A stretch of 64,000 nt of DNA from contig NW_022985168.1 in the NCBI RefSeq assembly GCF_010093535.1, forward strand, positions 1,787,438 to 1,851,437, read 5' to 3'. The stretch is from Lindgomyces ingoldianus (taxonomy: Eukaryota > Ascomycota > Dothideomycetes > Pleosporales > Lindgomycetaceae). The translations under genes and the position numbers were made by a program. Under the pieces are notes generated by a model. The model saw only the letters and a list, made by a program, of their open reading frames with translations, was not told the origin of the DNA and did no database searches. This document shows positions 24,601 to 36,235 of the stretch, piece after piece. Position 1 is the first letter of the stretch, and each line of letters opens with the position of its first letter.

Positions 24601-27364
24601 GACATAGATTTTAGGAATGTGGCAGCCTAAAATAATATGTCTATATTAATAACATGTAAAATATTCTTATTATTAATTTATATAACATTAATAATAACTT
24701 TATAGTTAAAGTAGGTGTTATTTTTAATTATAAACTTAAATCTTTATAAGGCCTAGTTATATAATTAGCAGAGGTAGCAGAACTTCTTAATCTCTTCTAG
24801 CACTATAGCATTAATGTTATAGCTAGCGCTAGTTAGCATTTTTTAGAGTTTCTTTATACAAAGGTGTCTAAATTAGTAGTAGAAGTAGTAGAGTTTTAAT
24901 TTAGTAAAGAAAAACATAAATTTTTTTTTACTAATATTAAAAAAAGTGTCTTTATTTTTATATAATAGAGACAGTAGTTTTATCTTTATATATAATAACA
25001 TTTAAAATGTTGTTAAAGTATGCCCTAAGTTAGTTAGCATCTGCTAGCAATAGTAGGAATAGTGTTAGAGTCTTTAGAATGTAATATATTATGTTACTAA
25101 CTAGGTTAGTAATTTATATAGTACTAATTAATTCTATTAATTCTTATCTTTTAAAGCTAATACTTTTTTTTCTTAGTATTTAGTTTACTTTTATATAAAG
25201 GAATTCTTACAAGTATGCTTTAAGTTATAACTTCTCTACAGTAAAGATCCTTACTGCGCTAGTATCCTATAGTTTACCTTAGTATACTGTATAGTATTAA
25301 TCTTTAAAAATAAACTGTTCTGCGTATTCTTTAGGTTCTAGGCTGTAGATGTCCTCTGTAGTTGCATAGTAAAGAAATGTAGCATTAGTAAAGTAGTTAA
25401 TAATCTTCTTACTTTTCTTTTTATTTAAGTTATTATTATTATGTAACTCTTTTTCCTTCTACTTTAGTTTACCTTTAAACTTTTAAATGTACACATTTAC
25501 CTTCTTATGTGTTAGTGTCTTATTATAAAATTTTTTATATAAAAAAATATATTAGTGTTTTGCATAGAATTAATTTATATAAGAATAATTTATTAACTAA
25601 CATTTTTCTTTATAATAAATAAAGCATTGCTTTAATTATACAGAGGACTATAGTCTAAATAATCCTTTATATCCCCTTAGGCTTCTTTTATGTTATTAAT
25701 AGCTATATATATGTAGTAAGCTATATCACTTATTAGTGTAGTATGCGTTCTAGGATTTGTTTATAAATGCATTATTCTATTAATTAATTATAACCTAAAG
25801 TGCTAAATAAAGGTTACTGTACAGTATTTTATATATAGGCTTAATTAAGAACATTACTTATTTAAGTTTAAGTTGCCCTTAGTATGCTTATATAACAGCA
25901 GTATAAAGCAGTATCTTGCCTTAGAATTATAAACTAAAAGCTTTTTATATAAGAGTAAGTTTATTAATTATAGCTTTAAAAGCTTTATATAGAGTTTTTA
26001 TAAAGTTCTTTTACTTACTTTATATAAAGCTTATTATTATCTAATCTATCTAATACTAGTTATAGTTTATGTTAGTATTAAAGTAATTACTAAGCTACTT
26101 ATATAGTAACTTCTATAATTATCTTAAACTAATATTGTAAAAGTAGAACATATGTGCGCGCCTTTTAAAAATATTAGAAAAAATACTTATGTATAATGCC
26201 TTAGAAATAGTAAGGTGTTAGCAGAGCTTAATAAATACTATAGCCTTATTAGCTAGAATATTATATAGTTACCTTATATAGTTGTTCTCTTTTTTTTATG
26301 CCTTCTAAAATTATATAACCTTTATAGGCGTAAGGTTCTCTACTGTAATATCTTATATAGGTAAAAGTTAGTATAGATTATACAGTAATTAAATTATATG
26401 CAGTAGGTACAAGCTTTAGTAAATCTTATGCAGAGCTGTAGCTACAGGAATATGTAGCTGCCTAGTTATACTCTTGTATAGTAAGCTATTATAAGGTAGT
26501 TATACTAATTATAAAGAAAGTATTAAGTCTATAGGTAATTTATACAGAGACATCCTCTATTACATTAAAACTAGTAATAGTAGTAATAGTTTTATATAAT
26601 ACTCTAGTAAGATAGTAAACATGTGTTCTTTTTTTATAAGTTTATATAGTGTAGTAGCTTCTATTATGTTCTTTTTAAAGCTAATGCTTTTATTCTATAA
26701 AGTAGTAATTAGTTTTTATAAAAATAGTTAGCTAAGATTTTTAAAGTGTATAAGCTCTTACTTTATAAAGTTATTTTAAAAGTTTTTAAGTGTACATACA
26801 TCTATTACACTTAACGCGTAGAGTTTTATAATTAAGTTAGCTATGTATAAATTAAGCTTTTTTTTAGGTGTATTATTTAATAGTTTAATTTTATTTACTT
26901 AATTTTTAATATTTATCTGCTTTAATAGAGTCTTTGCTAAGATGCCTATAAAAGGTATGTATTAGTTATATGTTAATATGTTATGTTAGCTAGTTATAGA
27001 TAAAGCTAGTGTTACTTATTGCTTTATAGTAGTTAATTATGCGTTATTGCGCGCTGTCTTACTTCTTGTTGTACGCTGCCTCTAAACAGCCTTATGTAAA
27101 AAGATAAAACAGACCTTCTAGCGTTAAATAAGCACTACTATTTATACAATACCTTTAAATAGTATTATACAGACAGGTTTTTTACTTTTACTTAAGTAAC
27201 TAAATAGAGATTTACAGCTACTTATACATAAATTAGACTTTGTTTTTACTCTTGCTAATTTATAGTTAAAGTAGTAAAAAAAAGAATTCTTCTTATACAT
27301 AAACTTTTAAATAGAAAGGTATAAAAAAAGCTTCCTCTTTTATAGTATTTAAACTACTAATTAG
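21662..27364 (-). pseudogene. Copia B2 gag-pol relic
   Basis: Minus-strand coding. RNase H and RT lie at about 21950-23700, the post-integrase spacer near 23750-24100 and the integrase core at about 24150-24900. The region from about 25080 to 27360 should be gag and leader but is not similar to B-b or B3. Broken by stops throughout. The open frame at 22255-22485 on the plus strand is an antisense shadow of the RNase H region. Confidence 0.78.
21950..22015. repeat. A-rich (AACAAAATAA)n simple repeat in B2
   Basis: A 5-bp-based array of AAAAC/AAAAT units. The same place in B3 (39178-39195) holds only two or three units, so the array expanded or contracted between copies. Confidence 0.75.
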
Positions 27365-27630
27365 TGTTAAATAGACTCTCTACTAGCTAGCACTTAGTAT
27401 TAGCAAATGCGTACAAAATAGAGAGGTTTGCACAGTGTAAACATTGCACAAGGGTGTTAAGTAACTAGTGTTAATTGCTTCTTATTTTTCCTCTGTACAG
27501 AGGAAAAGAGGGATATCTAGATGTTCGCGCACAGAGGTTCGCGCACGAGCATCATGTGACATAGATACGTGATCCTGCTCGTGCGCGATCGCTCGTATCC
27601 AGGACGCGACGCTGCTGCTGCGTACGGACA
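27365..27630 (-). repeat. Right (5') LTR of B2
   Basis: 266 bp ending GCTGCTGCGTACGGACA. The right 140 bp are CpG-rich and almost free of RIP. Its left, inner end is mutated (AAATAGAC against AACTGGAC in the partner). Confidence 0.9.
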
Positions 27631-27635
27631 GATAA

Positions 27636-30600
27636 CTTATTATACTTTACTAAAAGTAAAAAAACTACTTAGGGCATAAATAAAAACACCTGTAGTGCAG
27701 AATTTATAATATTAAAAAAAAAAGTAAACCTTAACATTAATGTTATTAAAAAAATAATAAAAAGTTATTTTTAAGCTAAAAACTTACTAAAATAAAAGGC
27801 ACTAAATGTCTTACATATAGACACATCTACGCACTAAAGGACTACTTTTATGTTTATCTAAATAAAGCACCTAACTAGTAAATGCTAAATAAAAGAGTTA
27901 AAAAGCTTATAGCATTAAAGCATAAGCATAACTTAGAATTTTAAGGCCTACTTAAAGGGCAGCATAGACATAATTTAAGAATACTAATTCTAAAGAGTTT
28001 ACATACACTTATGCTAGAGATATAAAAAGACTAACTTAAAAGCTAGAAAGTATTAAGAGTTAAGGTAGCTGCATTACTAGCTATAGTTAATTTAAACTAG
28101 AACAGATATTTACTAAAAAAATTATTTATTCTTAACTTAGGCTTAACATGCTATATTATAAATAATTTTAATTAGATTTATAACTATTATTTACTAATAC
28201 TAAAAAACTTTATCTAGTCTAGAAACTCTTACATATAGATTTAAAGCTATAGATTAATTATACTAAGCCTAAAAAGTAAGCATAGAACACATAGTTAAGC
28301 ATACAGTCTTATACTATATAACACTACACTGTGCCTAGACCTGCTGTGCAACCTAGTCTTATTCTGCCTACTGTAATAAAAAGGAATCTAGTAGGACACA
28401 TAAGTAGAGCTAACTACTTTAAAGGCCTTAGATAGGATAATAATTAAAAATCTTATAAAGATTTATAGCTAATAAGTGTTAAAGTACTATCTACTATAAA
28501 AGGGCTTATATTATACACATATAATTAACATAAGAACTAAACATAGTCTATAAAAGGCATTAGTAGAGCTATAGCATAAGCGTCTAGGACACTCTAGACT
28601 AGCTACACTTTAACACCTTATACAGTAAGCTAAGGGGGTGTAAATTAAAGAAATTACAACAGTCTAATATAACTTATGTAGTAGAGCTAAGATATAATAA
28701 TAAATTAGCTGCGCACTGCAAATTAGTAATAGTAGACTTAGTAAAAGACTATTAATTAATTTCTATGCATATAAAGCATAAAGTATTATAAAAAAGCAAA
28801 GTTAAATGCTAATTACTAATAAGTATTTTAGCCTCTAGTAAGACCTTTACTTTAAGAATAATAGGCTTACTAAATTAATTCTTAAAGCTTTTATAACTTT
28901 TATTCTTTTTTTAAAGAACTATTATAATATTACTATAAAAGTTATTAAAGCTAATAATAAGATTATAATAGTAAAACTAGAGGTAAAACGCTAGATAGCA
29001 TTATATAGAATAACTACTAAGCCTTTAGCACTAGATACATAAGCCTAGAATAGAGAAGCTAAACACTTAGAAAGTGTAAATAAAAAAAAGTTATAGGCTA
29101 TATAACTAGATGCTAACCTACTATAGAATGTATAGCTATATATTACTAGAGTTAGCGTATACCTATATAATTAGACGCTAAACTATGCTAATAACTAAAA
29201 AACACTATATAAGATCTTCTTTACATAAGCAGCTCTAAATAATAAAGTTATTATATTAATTTAAAAGCTTAGCTTTACACATTTAAAAGCTTATAGCTAT
29301 AAAGCATTTATAATAACTAATAACACACATTAGAATAAATCTAAGCTATAAAGGCTAGACCTAAAGGCGTAGATTAGATATCTAGTTAGGTACTAATTAT
29401 TAAACATCTACTATGTATAGATACTACTGCTAGCAAAAGTAATCTATATATGTAATGTTATTTTTAATAAACACTTAATCTTTAGTAGTAAGCCTAAAGA
29501 CCTAATAAATAACCTTATATATAACATAGTAAAAGAAATTACTATATATATTAAAATAATTAAGCTTCTAACACCTAGTTATTAGCTAAAAATAAAGTTG
29601 TTTTATAAAGATAACACTATAAATAATACATTAAATTTTAACAAAGTAGACCTACTAGGCTACTATTAAGGAAGAAAGATTAGAGATAACTATCTATCTT
29701 CTTTAAATACTCTGCCACCTACAGCATTACTTATGCAGTTAATAGCTAGAGCAGCACTAAAGCTAAGCTAAATAGAGTTGTTAAAGACTATACTATAAGC
29801 TATAGCCTTTATAGCTAGCATAAAATCTAGAAGTGTAGAAAAGCATAGTAGCAAAACGCTAAATAAAGCAGCATTAATAAAAATGCTATTTAAAAAAAAG
29901 ACACTTTATAAAAGCTAGCTACTACTTTTACTATTAACTTAAAAGTAACTAGAGGAGCACTTTTTATAAAAGATGTTTAAGGCAGCAGAAAGAACGCACC
30001 TAGATAGTTATTAGATAATAAAATCCTAGACAGAGGTTTAGACAAAGCTAATTAAGGCAGCTAGATAGCAGATTCTAAATTATATGTAGGTGTACACCTA
30101 TAAGCTTAACAAGCACTATAAATTACAAAGATGTAAGGCGCAACTAGTAGTCTATAGTAATTAATAAAGAAACATTACTATATAAAATACCTACGCTGCT
30201 ACTTTAGCAAGACGCTTATTTTAAATGCTAATAGTAATATCTACATGCTTTAACTTAGAGCTTAAATAATATAACATAACTAACACATTTATATATGCAG
30301 CAATTAACTGTAATATCTACATGCAGATAGTAAGAGGCTATTAGAAACTAGGTATAATACTAAACTTTTAAAAAGCACTATATAGCCTATAAATTTCTTC
30401 TTTACTTTAGCAACACTATTTTATAACAACTTTTAAAAGCCTTAGGTTTTTAGCTGTCTTATATAAACTTTGCTATATAACTAAAGCTAGAATATTTGTC
30501 TTTTTCTACATAGACAACTTTATTATTGTGTATAAAAAAGGCTCTAAAGCAGATGCACAGCATATAGTAGACTAGTTATAAGAGAAGTATACTCTAATAA

Positions 30601-31587
30601 AAAGTAAAAACCTATAATAGTTCTTAGAAGTTAAGATTATTAAAGATTAATAGTAATAAATAATTTAGCTATTATAGGCCTTATATATTAACAAGATAGC
30701 TAGGCTAGCTAATAGAAAGAACCTGCAGCATACTACACCTATAAGTAGGATTAAACTTATGCTGCAATCTAGTTTTGCAACCCTATTAAAAGTAAATTAA
30801 TATTAGCAGAAAATTAGATCTCTACTCTTTACAGTAGTTACTATAAGACTAGACATTGCCTTTACTACATTACGCCTTGCACAGTTTCTTATAAATCCTG
30901 CATCTAACTATTAGAACACAGCTGATTAAGTTATCCTATACCTACATGCGACACAGACGTACGCACTCTAATTAGGAGGAGAAGACTACTTTGTAGTAGT
31001 AAGCAATGCGTTATTTATAGATAATATACTAGATAAGAAAAGCTTTTAGGGCTACATTATTTAACTATTTAGCAGATAGATTACATAGCAAGTAAATAAA
31101 TAAAATATAGTTATAATATTAACAATAAAAGCAGAATTACTTACACTATTTTAAGTTACTAAGGAAGCTATGTTTATAAGAATGCTTCTTAATAAACTGT
31201 AGGTTAAGCTGCCTAATTTAACTATTATAATTTAGTGTAACAACAAGCAGATAATCTAACTAGTAAATAAGAAGATATCTTAACTTTAAACTAAGCTTTA
31301 ACATGTTAACATTTATAACTACTAGCTCTAACAGGAAGTCTCTTAACAAACAATTAAGGTTGTCTATGTCCCCTCTAGCAAGATACTTGCAGACAGACTT
31401 ACTAAAGCGCTTCTAGCTAGTAAATAGCTAAGCTTTCTTTAGCAAATTTGGCTAGTTAACGTTAGGGAGAGGATAGTTAGTTAGGAAGCGGATATGGAAG
31501 AGATTAAAGCAAGAATGGAAGCCCTGGAAGCATACTAAGGTTGCGCAATTAGGAACCAGCTTAAAGCATGTCTAAGCTAAGAGGGTG
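27636..31587 (+). pseudogene. Copia E2 gag-pol relic: integrase, RT and RNase H
   Basis: Integrase sequence lies at about 27800-29500, with VLHIDTSTH (family H-x-D-T) near 27805-27835. RT is at about 29980-30700 and includes YAATLA near 30200 and ARIFVFFYIDNFIIVYKKG at about 30487-30545. The latter is the copia YVDD active-site box, altered by RIP. RNase H is at about 30900-31450 with GGEDYFVVVSNALF, TIKAELLTL and YVPSSKILADRLTKAL. Stops replace many Gln and Trp codons. The last 90 bp before the LTR are nearly intact (ARMEALEAY). Confidence 0.88.
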
Positions 31588-31924
31588 TGTCAGATATGCG
31601 CACCTACTGTTAAGACAGGAGGAACGTTTGACAAAAGCTGCTACATAGTACAAGCAATAAGCTTGAACAGTATGTTGCTGCAAATTGCTGCATGTTGCAG
31701 CATTTTGCAGCATTTTGCAGCATGTTGCAGCAAATTGCAGCATGTTGCAAGCTGGTCGCGCATAGGGCTAGTGCGTGAGGGACTCGGATCGGAAAAACAA
31801 AAGCCGAGCAACACGAGTAGAGCAGAAAAAGGATTGATAAATTAATACAATCAATCATCATCCCATACATCATATCCAAACCCATCATTCTCAGGAAGCC
31901 TAGAAACAGTGCTTCAATCTGACA
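31588..31924 (+). repeat. 3' LTR of E2
   Basis: 337 bp, TGTCAGATATGCGCACC to GCTTCAATCTGACA, with perfect 7-bp terminal inversions TGTCAGA/TCTGACA. Little RIP. It carries a longer TGCAGCA minisatellite than the 5' LTR. Short frames here are chance frames. Confidence 0.92.
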
Positions 31925-31929
31925 ATAGC

Positions 31930-34260
31930 TATATGTCTTATAGTAAGTTAGCATCTAGTTACATAGCCTATAACTTCTTCTTATTTACACTTTCTAAGCG
32001 TTTAGCTTCTCTATTCTAGGCTTATATATCTAGTGCTAAAGGCTTAACAGTTATTTTATGTAATGCTAGCTAGCATTTTAGTTTTAGTTTTACTATTATA
32101 ATCTTGTTATTAGCTTTAATAACTTTTACAGTAATGTTATAATAGTTTTTTAAAAAAAACTAAAAACTATAAAATCTTTAATAATTAATTTAGTAAGCTT
32201 ATTATTCTTAAAGTAAAGGTCCTACTAGAGGCTAAAATACTTATTAGTAATTAGCATTTAACTTTACTTTTTTATAATGCTTTATGCTTTATATGCATAG
32301 AAATTAATTAACAGTCTTTTACTAAGTCTACTATTACTAATTTATAGTAGGCAGCTAATTTATTATTATATTTTAGCTCTACTACATAAGTTACATTAGA
32401 CTATTATAATTTTGTTAATTTACACTCTCTTAGCTTACTATATAAGGTGTTTAAATGTAGCTAGTCTAGGGTGTCTAAGACGCTTATGCTATAGCTCTAC
32501 TAATACTTTTTATAGACTATGTTTAGTTCTTATGTTAATTATGTATATATAATATAAGCTTTTTTATAGTAGATAGTACTCTAACACTTATTAGCTATAG
32601 ATTTTTATAAGATCTTTAATTATTATTTTATTTAAGGCCTTTAAAGCAGTTAGCTTTGCTTATGTGTCCTACTAAATTCCTTTTTATTATAGTAGGCAGA
32701 ATAAGACTAGGTTGCATAACAGGTCTAAGCACAGTGCAACATTATGTAGTATAAGACTGTATACTTAACTATGTATTCTCTACTTACTTTTTAGGCTTAG
32801 TGTAATTAATTTATAGCTTTAAATCTATATATAAAAGTTTTTAGACTAAATAAAGTCTTTTAGTGTTAGTAAATAATAGTTATAAATTTAATTAAAATTA
32901 TTTATAATATAGCATGTTAAGCTTAAGTTAAGAATAAATAATTCTTTTAGTAGATGTTTATTTTAGTTTAAATTAACTGTAGCTAGTAATGCAGCTGCCT
33001 TAATTCTTAATACTTTTTAGCTTTTAAGTTAGTCTTCTTATATCTCTAGCATAGGTATATATAAACTTTTTAGAATTAGTATTTTTAAATTATGTCTACG
33101 CTGCTCTTTAAGTAGGCTTTAAAATTCTAAATTATGCTTACATATTAATGCTATAAGCTTTTTAACTTTTTTATTTAGCATCTACTAGTCTAGTGCTCTG
33201 TCTAGATAGACATAAAAGTAATTCTTTAGTGCATAAATGTGTCTATATGTAGGACATTTAGTGCTTTTTATTTTAGTAAGTTTTTAGCTTAAGAATAACT
33301 TCCTATTATCTTTTTAATAATGTTAATGTTAAGGTCTACTTTATTTTCTTAACATTATAACTTTTACACTATAGGTGTTTTTATTTATGCTCTAAGTAGT
33401 TTTTTTACTTTTAGTAAAATATAATAAGTTATTTATTATAAAAGCAGCTTTATGCTTTTTTATATATATTAGATAATTTAATATCATGTGTTTTTAAAAG
33501 CGCTTTATTATTTCTTTTTAATTTATATTTAGTGTAAACTATCTGCTTTCTTAAAAGGTTATAAACTAATAAAAGGCAACTTTATTTATAGTAGTTAAAA
33601 AGTTCTTTATAATAGCATTAAACTATGTTATCTTTAGAACATTTTATGTCTCTGCTTCTATAGCAGCGTAATTATACTCTGCTAGCTATAAGTCCTATGT
33701 GCTTGCGTTTCTTAGTAGCTTTAAAAATGTATTATATTAGTTATATGCACATTTTTATTTAAATTAGTTATTAACACTAACTATAGCTTTAAAGTTTGTA
33801 ATCTACTATTTAAGTAGTTAATCTAGAGAACAGCATGTACACTGCAGATGTAGGCTAACTATTAACTAGATAAAGATAATAATTTATTAAAAGCTTAATT
33901 ACTCTTTTTTATAATTATATTTATTACTTTTATACCTATTAGCCTTAATCTTATAGTATTTAATAGCTTCTTTAAAGGCTTTAAGACTACTTATTAATAG
34001 CTTATTTATGTGCGTAGGCGTTTTAATATTAGAGGCTAGTAAAAACTTAGCTATTAGCAGCATCTCTAGAGCTCTTAGTTTAGAGATTATTTAGATAGTT
34101 AACTTAGGATCTACTTGCCGCTAGATGCTGTGCGCTACACATCTTAATTGCAGCTGCATCATCTAGGCTCTGTAGTCAGTGTGGTCTTGAAGGACAACTG
34201 TCGCGTCTTAAGGAGGCTAGGTGGCTATTTTGTATTAATAGAGGCACTAAGACTCTTAAT
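31930..34260 (-). pseudogene. Copia E1 integrase and gag relic
   Basis: This is the second half of E1, reverse complement of the E2 internal sequence 20564-21395 plus 27636-29140. On the minus strand gag lies at about 33450-34100 and integrase at about 31950-33300. The junction at 31930 continues exactly from 20238, confirming that E2 split the element. Stops throughout. Confidence 0.82.
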
Positions 34261-34559
34261 TATTAGATTAAAGCACTATTTCTAGGCTTTCTAAGATAAA
34301 TAATAGGTTTAGATATAATGTATTAGATAATAATTTATTATATTTAATTAATTAATGTTTCTTTTTTTTTTGTCTGCCCTGCTTGTGTTGCTTAGCTTTG
34401 TTTTTCCAGTCCAAGTCCCTCGCTCACTAGCCCTATGCGCGACCAGCTGCAACATGCAGCAATTTGCAGCAACATACTGTTTAAGCTTATTGCTCGTACT
34501 ATGTAGCAGCTTTCGTCCAGCGTTCCTCCTGTCTTGACAGTAGGTGCGCATATCTAACA
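34261..34559 (-). repeat. 5' LTR of E1
   Basis: 299 bp in reverse orientation. The right, outer end keeps GCGCGACCAGC and CTTTCGTCCAGCG, whereas the left, inner end is mutated (GATAAATAATAGG). It is the mirror image of the pattern in the 17491-17790 partner. Confidence 0.9.
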
Positions 34560-35109
34560 AACCTAGCCCTAGTGCTAGCACTAGTTATAGCTACAGCAAC
34601 ATTAATTACATTAATGCTAATAGTGTTAATACTGCTAAGGTTTATTTTATTAAGTTTAAGTTAGGTATATAAAGTATGTAAATATATATTTAATTATAAG
34701 GCTAAGCGCTCCACTACTTATAAAAATGCTAGGTAGTTATCTAGTAGTATTAATTAGCTATCTAGTGTGCGCAAAATTAAAGCATTAAGACTCTAGTAAC
34801 ATGTTATAAGCTTAATAGTAATAGGCTAATTTTTCTCTTTAGCTTTATATAAGATCTGCTTAAATTAGGTAATATAGACTAGTAAAAGCTTACTTTTGTT
34901 TTCCTATAGCTTATATAAGGCCTGCTAGGCTTTATAGATTTTATTAGAATCAGTGTATACTTATTATAGCTACTATAGAATTATTTTCTAGTTTTATTAA
35001 CTTTCTTCTTTAGTATTTAATAGCAGCAGTAGTATAGTAGCCTATACTATAGGTTCTAGGTTGTTCTATAGAAAGTAAAATTAAGCTATGTTATTTTTAA
35101 TTACATTAC
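34560..35109 (-). pseudogene. Gag fragment of an LTR retrotransposon
   Basis: The minus strand of about 34700-34920 reads LLLVYITQF/EQILYKAKEKN-like sequence followed by a LDNYLAF stretch and VVERLAL. This resembles the fungal retrotransposon Gag pattern of a Tyr-x-x-x-Phe-Glu-x-x-Leu helix, a Trp-Pro turn and a Leu-Pro-x-x-Tyr block. Gag would form the particle shell. The fragment is bounded by E1 on the left and repeat L on the right, and it contains stops. Which family it came from is not clear. Confidence 0.5.
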
Positions 35110-35138
35110 TATAAAGTTAGATGTTCTAGAACAGGCTT

Positions 35139-35426
35139 GTAACAGCACAGGCAAGACAATAGATCTAAATGCGGTAGGAATCCACCTAGAGGCATATAGG
35201 AGTGCGTGGGGACTTAATAACCTAGGATCTCTATTAACACCTATAGGCCTTGTACAAAGGATATTAGAAAACTACTAAGCTAGCTACAAGAGCAAGGTGC
35301 AACTAAATACATAAGGGAATAGAGGTAACAGTAGGGGTTAGGGCTAGGTTAGGGTTAGAGCTAACACAGAGGCCTCCTAGAGGTTCTAGGCTGCCTAAGA
35401 TAGAATAATTTATAAGAATTATTACA
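35139..35426 (-). repeat. 3' LTR of K1
   Basis: 288 bp. The outer (left) end keeps GCGGTAGGAATCCACC. The inner end is RIP-mutated, giving TTAGGG-like strings where the partner has TCGGGG. Confidence 0.9.
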
Positions 35427-35576
35427 CTACCCCCCTCTCTATAGACTAATAGTCCTTATTAGTAGTAATTATAGTATAAAGTATTGCTGTAATGTTCTTT
35501 GCATTCTTAAACTAAAACTAGTCTAATCTAGCTAGGTGTTTTTACTCTAAAAGATTCCTTTGCACTACTAGCAGTG

Positions 35577-36185
35577 TGTCACGGCCAACAGACAGACCGT
35601 AATGACCCAATTAGCTGTTCCACACAGCCTAAGCGACGTTGGATGGAAAACGCTTAACTCTACGCTGAACAAATCACGTGACAAGACAGATAAGGAATAG
35701 CTCCAGCTTTTAGACAAAAGCCTAGCGGAATGCATTATCTAATAAGACCACAGGCCTTGCAGGCCTGCAGGTTGTGCAGGCTATGCAGGCAACAGGCATG
35801 CAAGCATGCACAGCATGCACTGCATGTAAACCCTATGTATATAGTTCTAATCATAGCTATAGCTAGAGAGGCTGTGATTACTATTTAGTCTTTATCTACT
35901 TAATAAACTAAGAGGCATTAAAACCTTTACAAAGAGGACATTGCTGCCTTGTATATCTTGCACTATATATACCTCCTTTCTTATCCTTTTAGATTAGGTT
36001 TGCCAGCTCCCTATACAGCTGCTAGGCTAAACCACAACCTGCCTTCTTCACCCTGCCTATCCCACACTCTGCTTAACAGACTGTACACCTACTCTAGCTA
36101 AGTCCTTCCCCTTTTTCTCTACTAACATATTATAGGCTGTAGTGTTCCTAAAAAACACTATTTTACTAGAGCAAGGATTATAACA
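35577..36185 (+). repeat. 5' LTR of gypsy I
   Basis: It starts TGTCACGGCCAACAGACAG and ends AAGGATTATAACA. The outer left end is unmutated over about 110 bp; the inner right end is mutated (TTTTACTAGAGC against TTTCGCCGGAGC in the partner). It contains the palindrome-rich GCAGGCCTGCAGG and GCATGCACAGCATGCA tract near 35755-35825. Confidence 0.92.
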
Positions 36186-36235
36186 GTAATTACTACCACC
36201 TGCAAAGTATAGCTACTACCACCTTAGACATCGGC

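Larger units (their letters stand above)
21396..27630 (-). mobile_element. Ty1/copia element B2, complete structure, nested in E2
   Basis: The element is 6235 bp with 266-bp LTRs and GATAA duplicated at 21391-21395 and 27631-27635. It is coded on the minus strand. RT, RNase H and the integrase core align closely with B3, but from about 25080 to the right LTR, and across the left 110 bp of each LTR, it differs strongly from B-b and B3. It is therefore a recombinant subfamily. It is among the least mutated B copies. Confidence 0.92.
20244..31924 (+). mobile_element. Ty1/copia element E2, complete, nested in E1 and carrying B2
   Basis: E2 sits in E1 in the opposite orientation, with ATAGC duplicated at 20239-20243 and 31925-31929. 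LTRs are at 20244-20563 and 31588-31924. Removing nested B2 leaves about 5.4 kb, a normal copia size. Gag, integrase, RT and RNase H follow on the plus strand. The 3' LTR and the termini of the 3' internal region are much less mutated than the rest. Confidence 0.92.
17491..34559 (-). mobile_element. Ty1/copia element E1, split by E2
   Basis: A minus-strand copia element with the 3' LTR at 17491-17790 and the 5' LTR at 34261-34559. Its internal sequence lies in two parts (17791-20243 and 31930-34260) separated by the complete element E2. The two parts join exactly once E2 and its ATAGC duplication are removed. Both outer LTR ends are RIP-spared, so the LTRs form a genuine pair. However, the flanks do not match (TTAGT left, AACCT right; copia B-a left, a gag fragment right), so one flank was rearranged or deleted after insertion. 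Confidence 0.88.

Noticed and set aside
31561..31954. Frames rich in Cys and Ala on either strand of the E LTR (also at 4418-4776 and 34348-34581)
   Set aside because: They are translations of the TGCAGCA minisatellite in the GC-richer LTR; all E LTRs give them and none has a plausible start context or domain.
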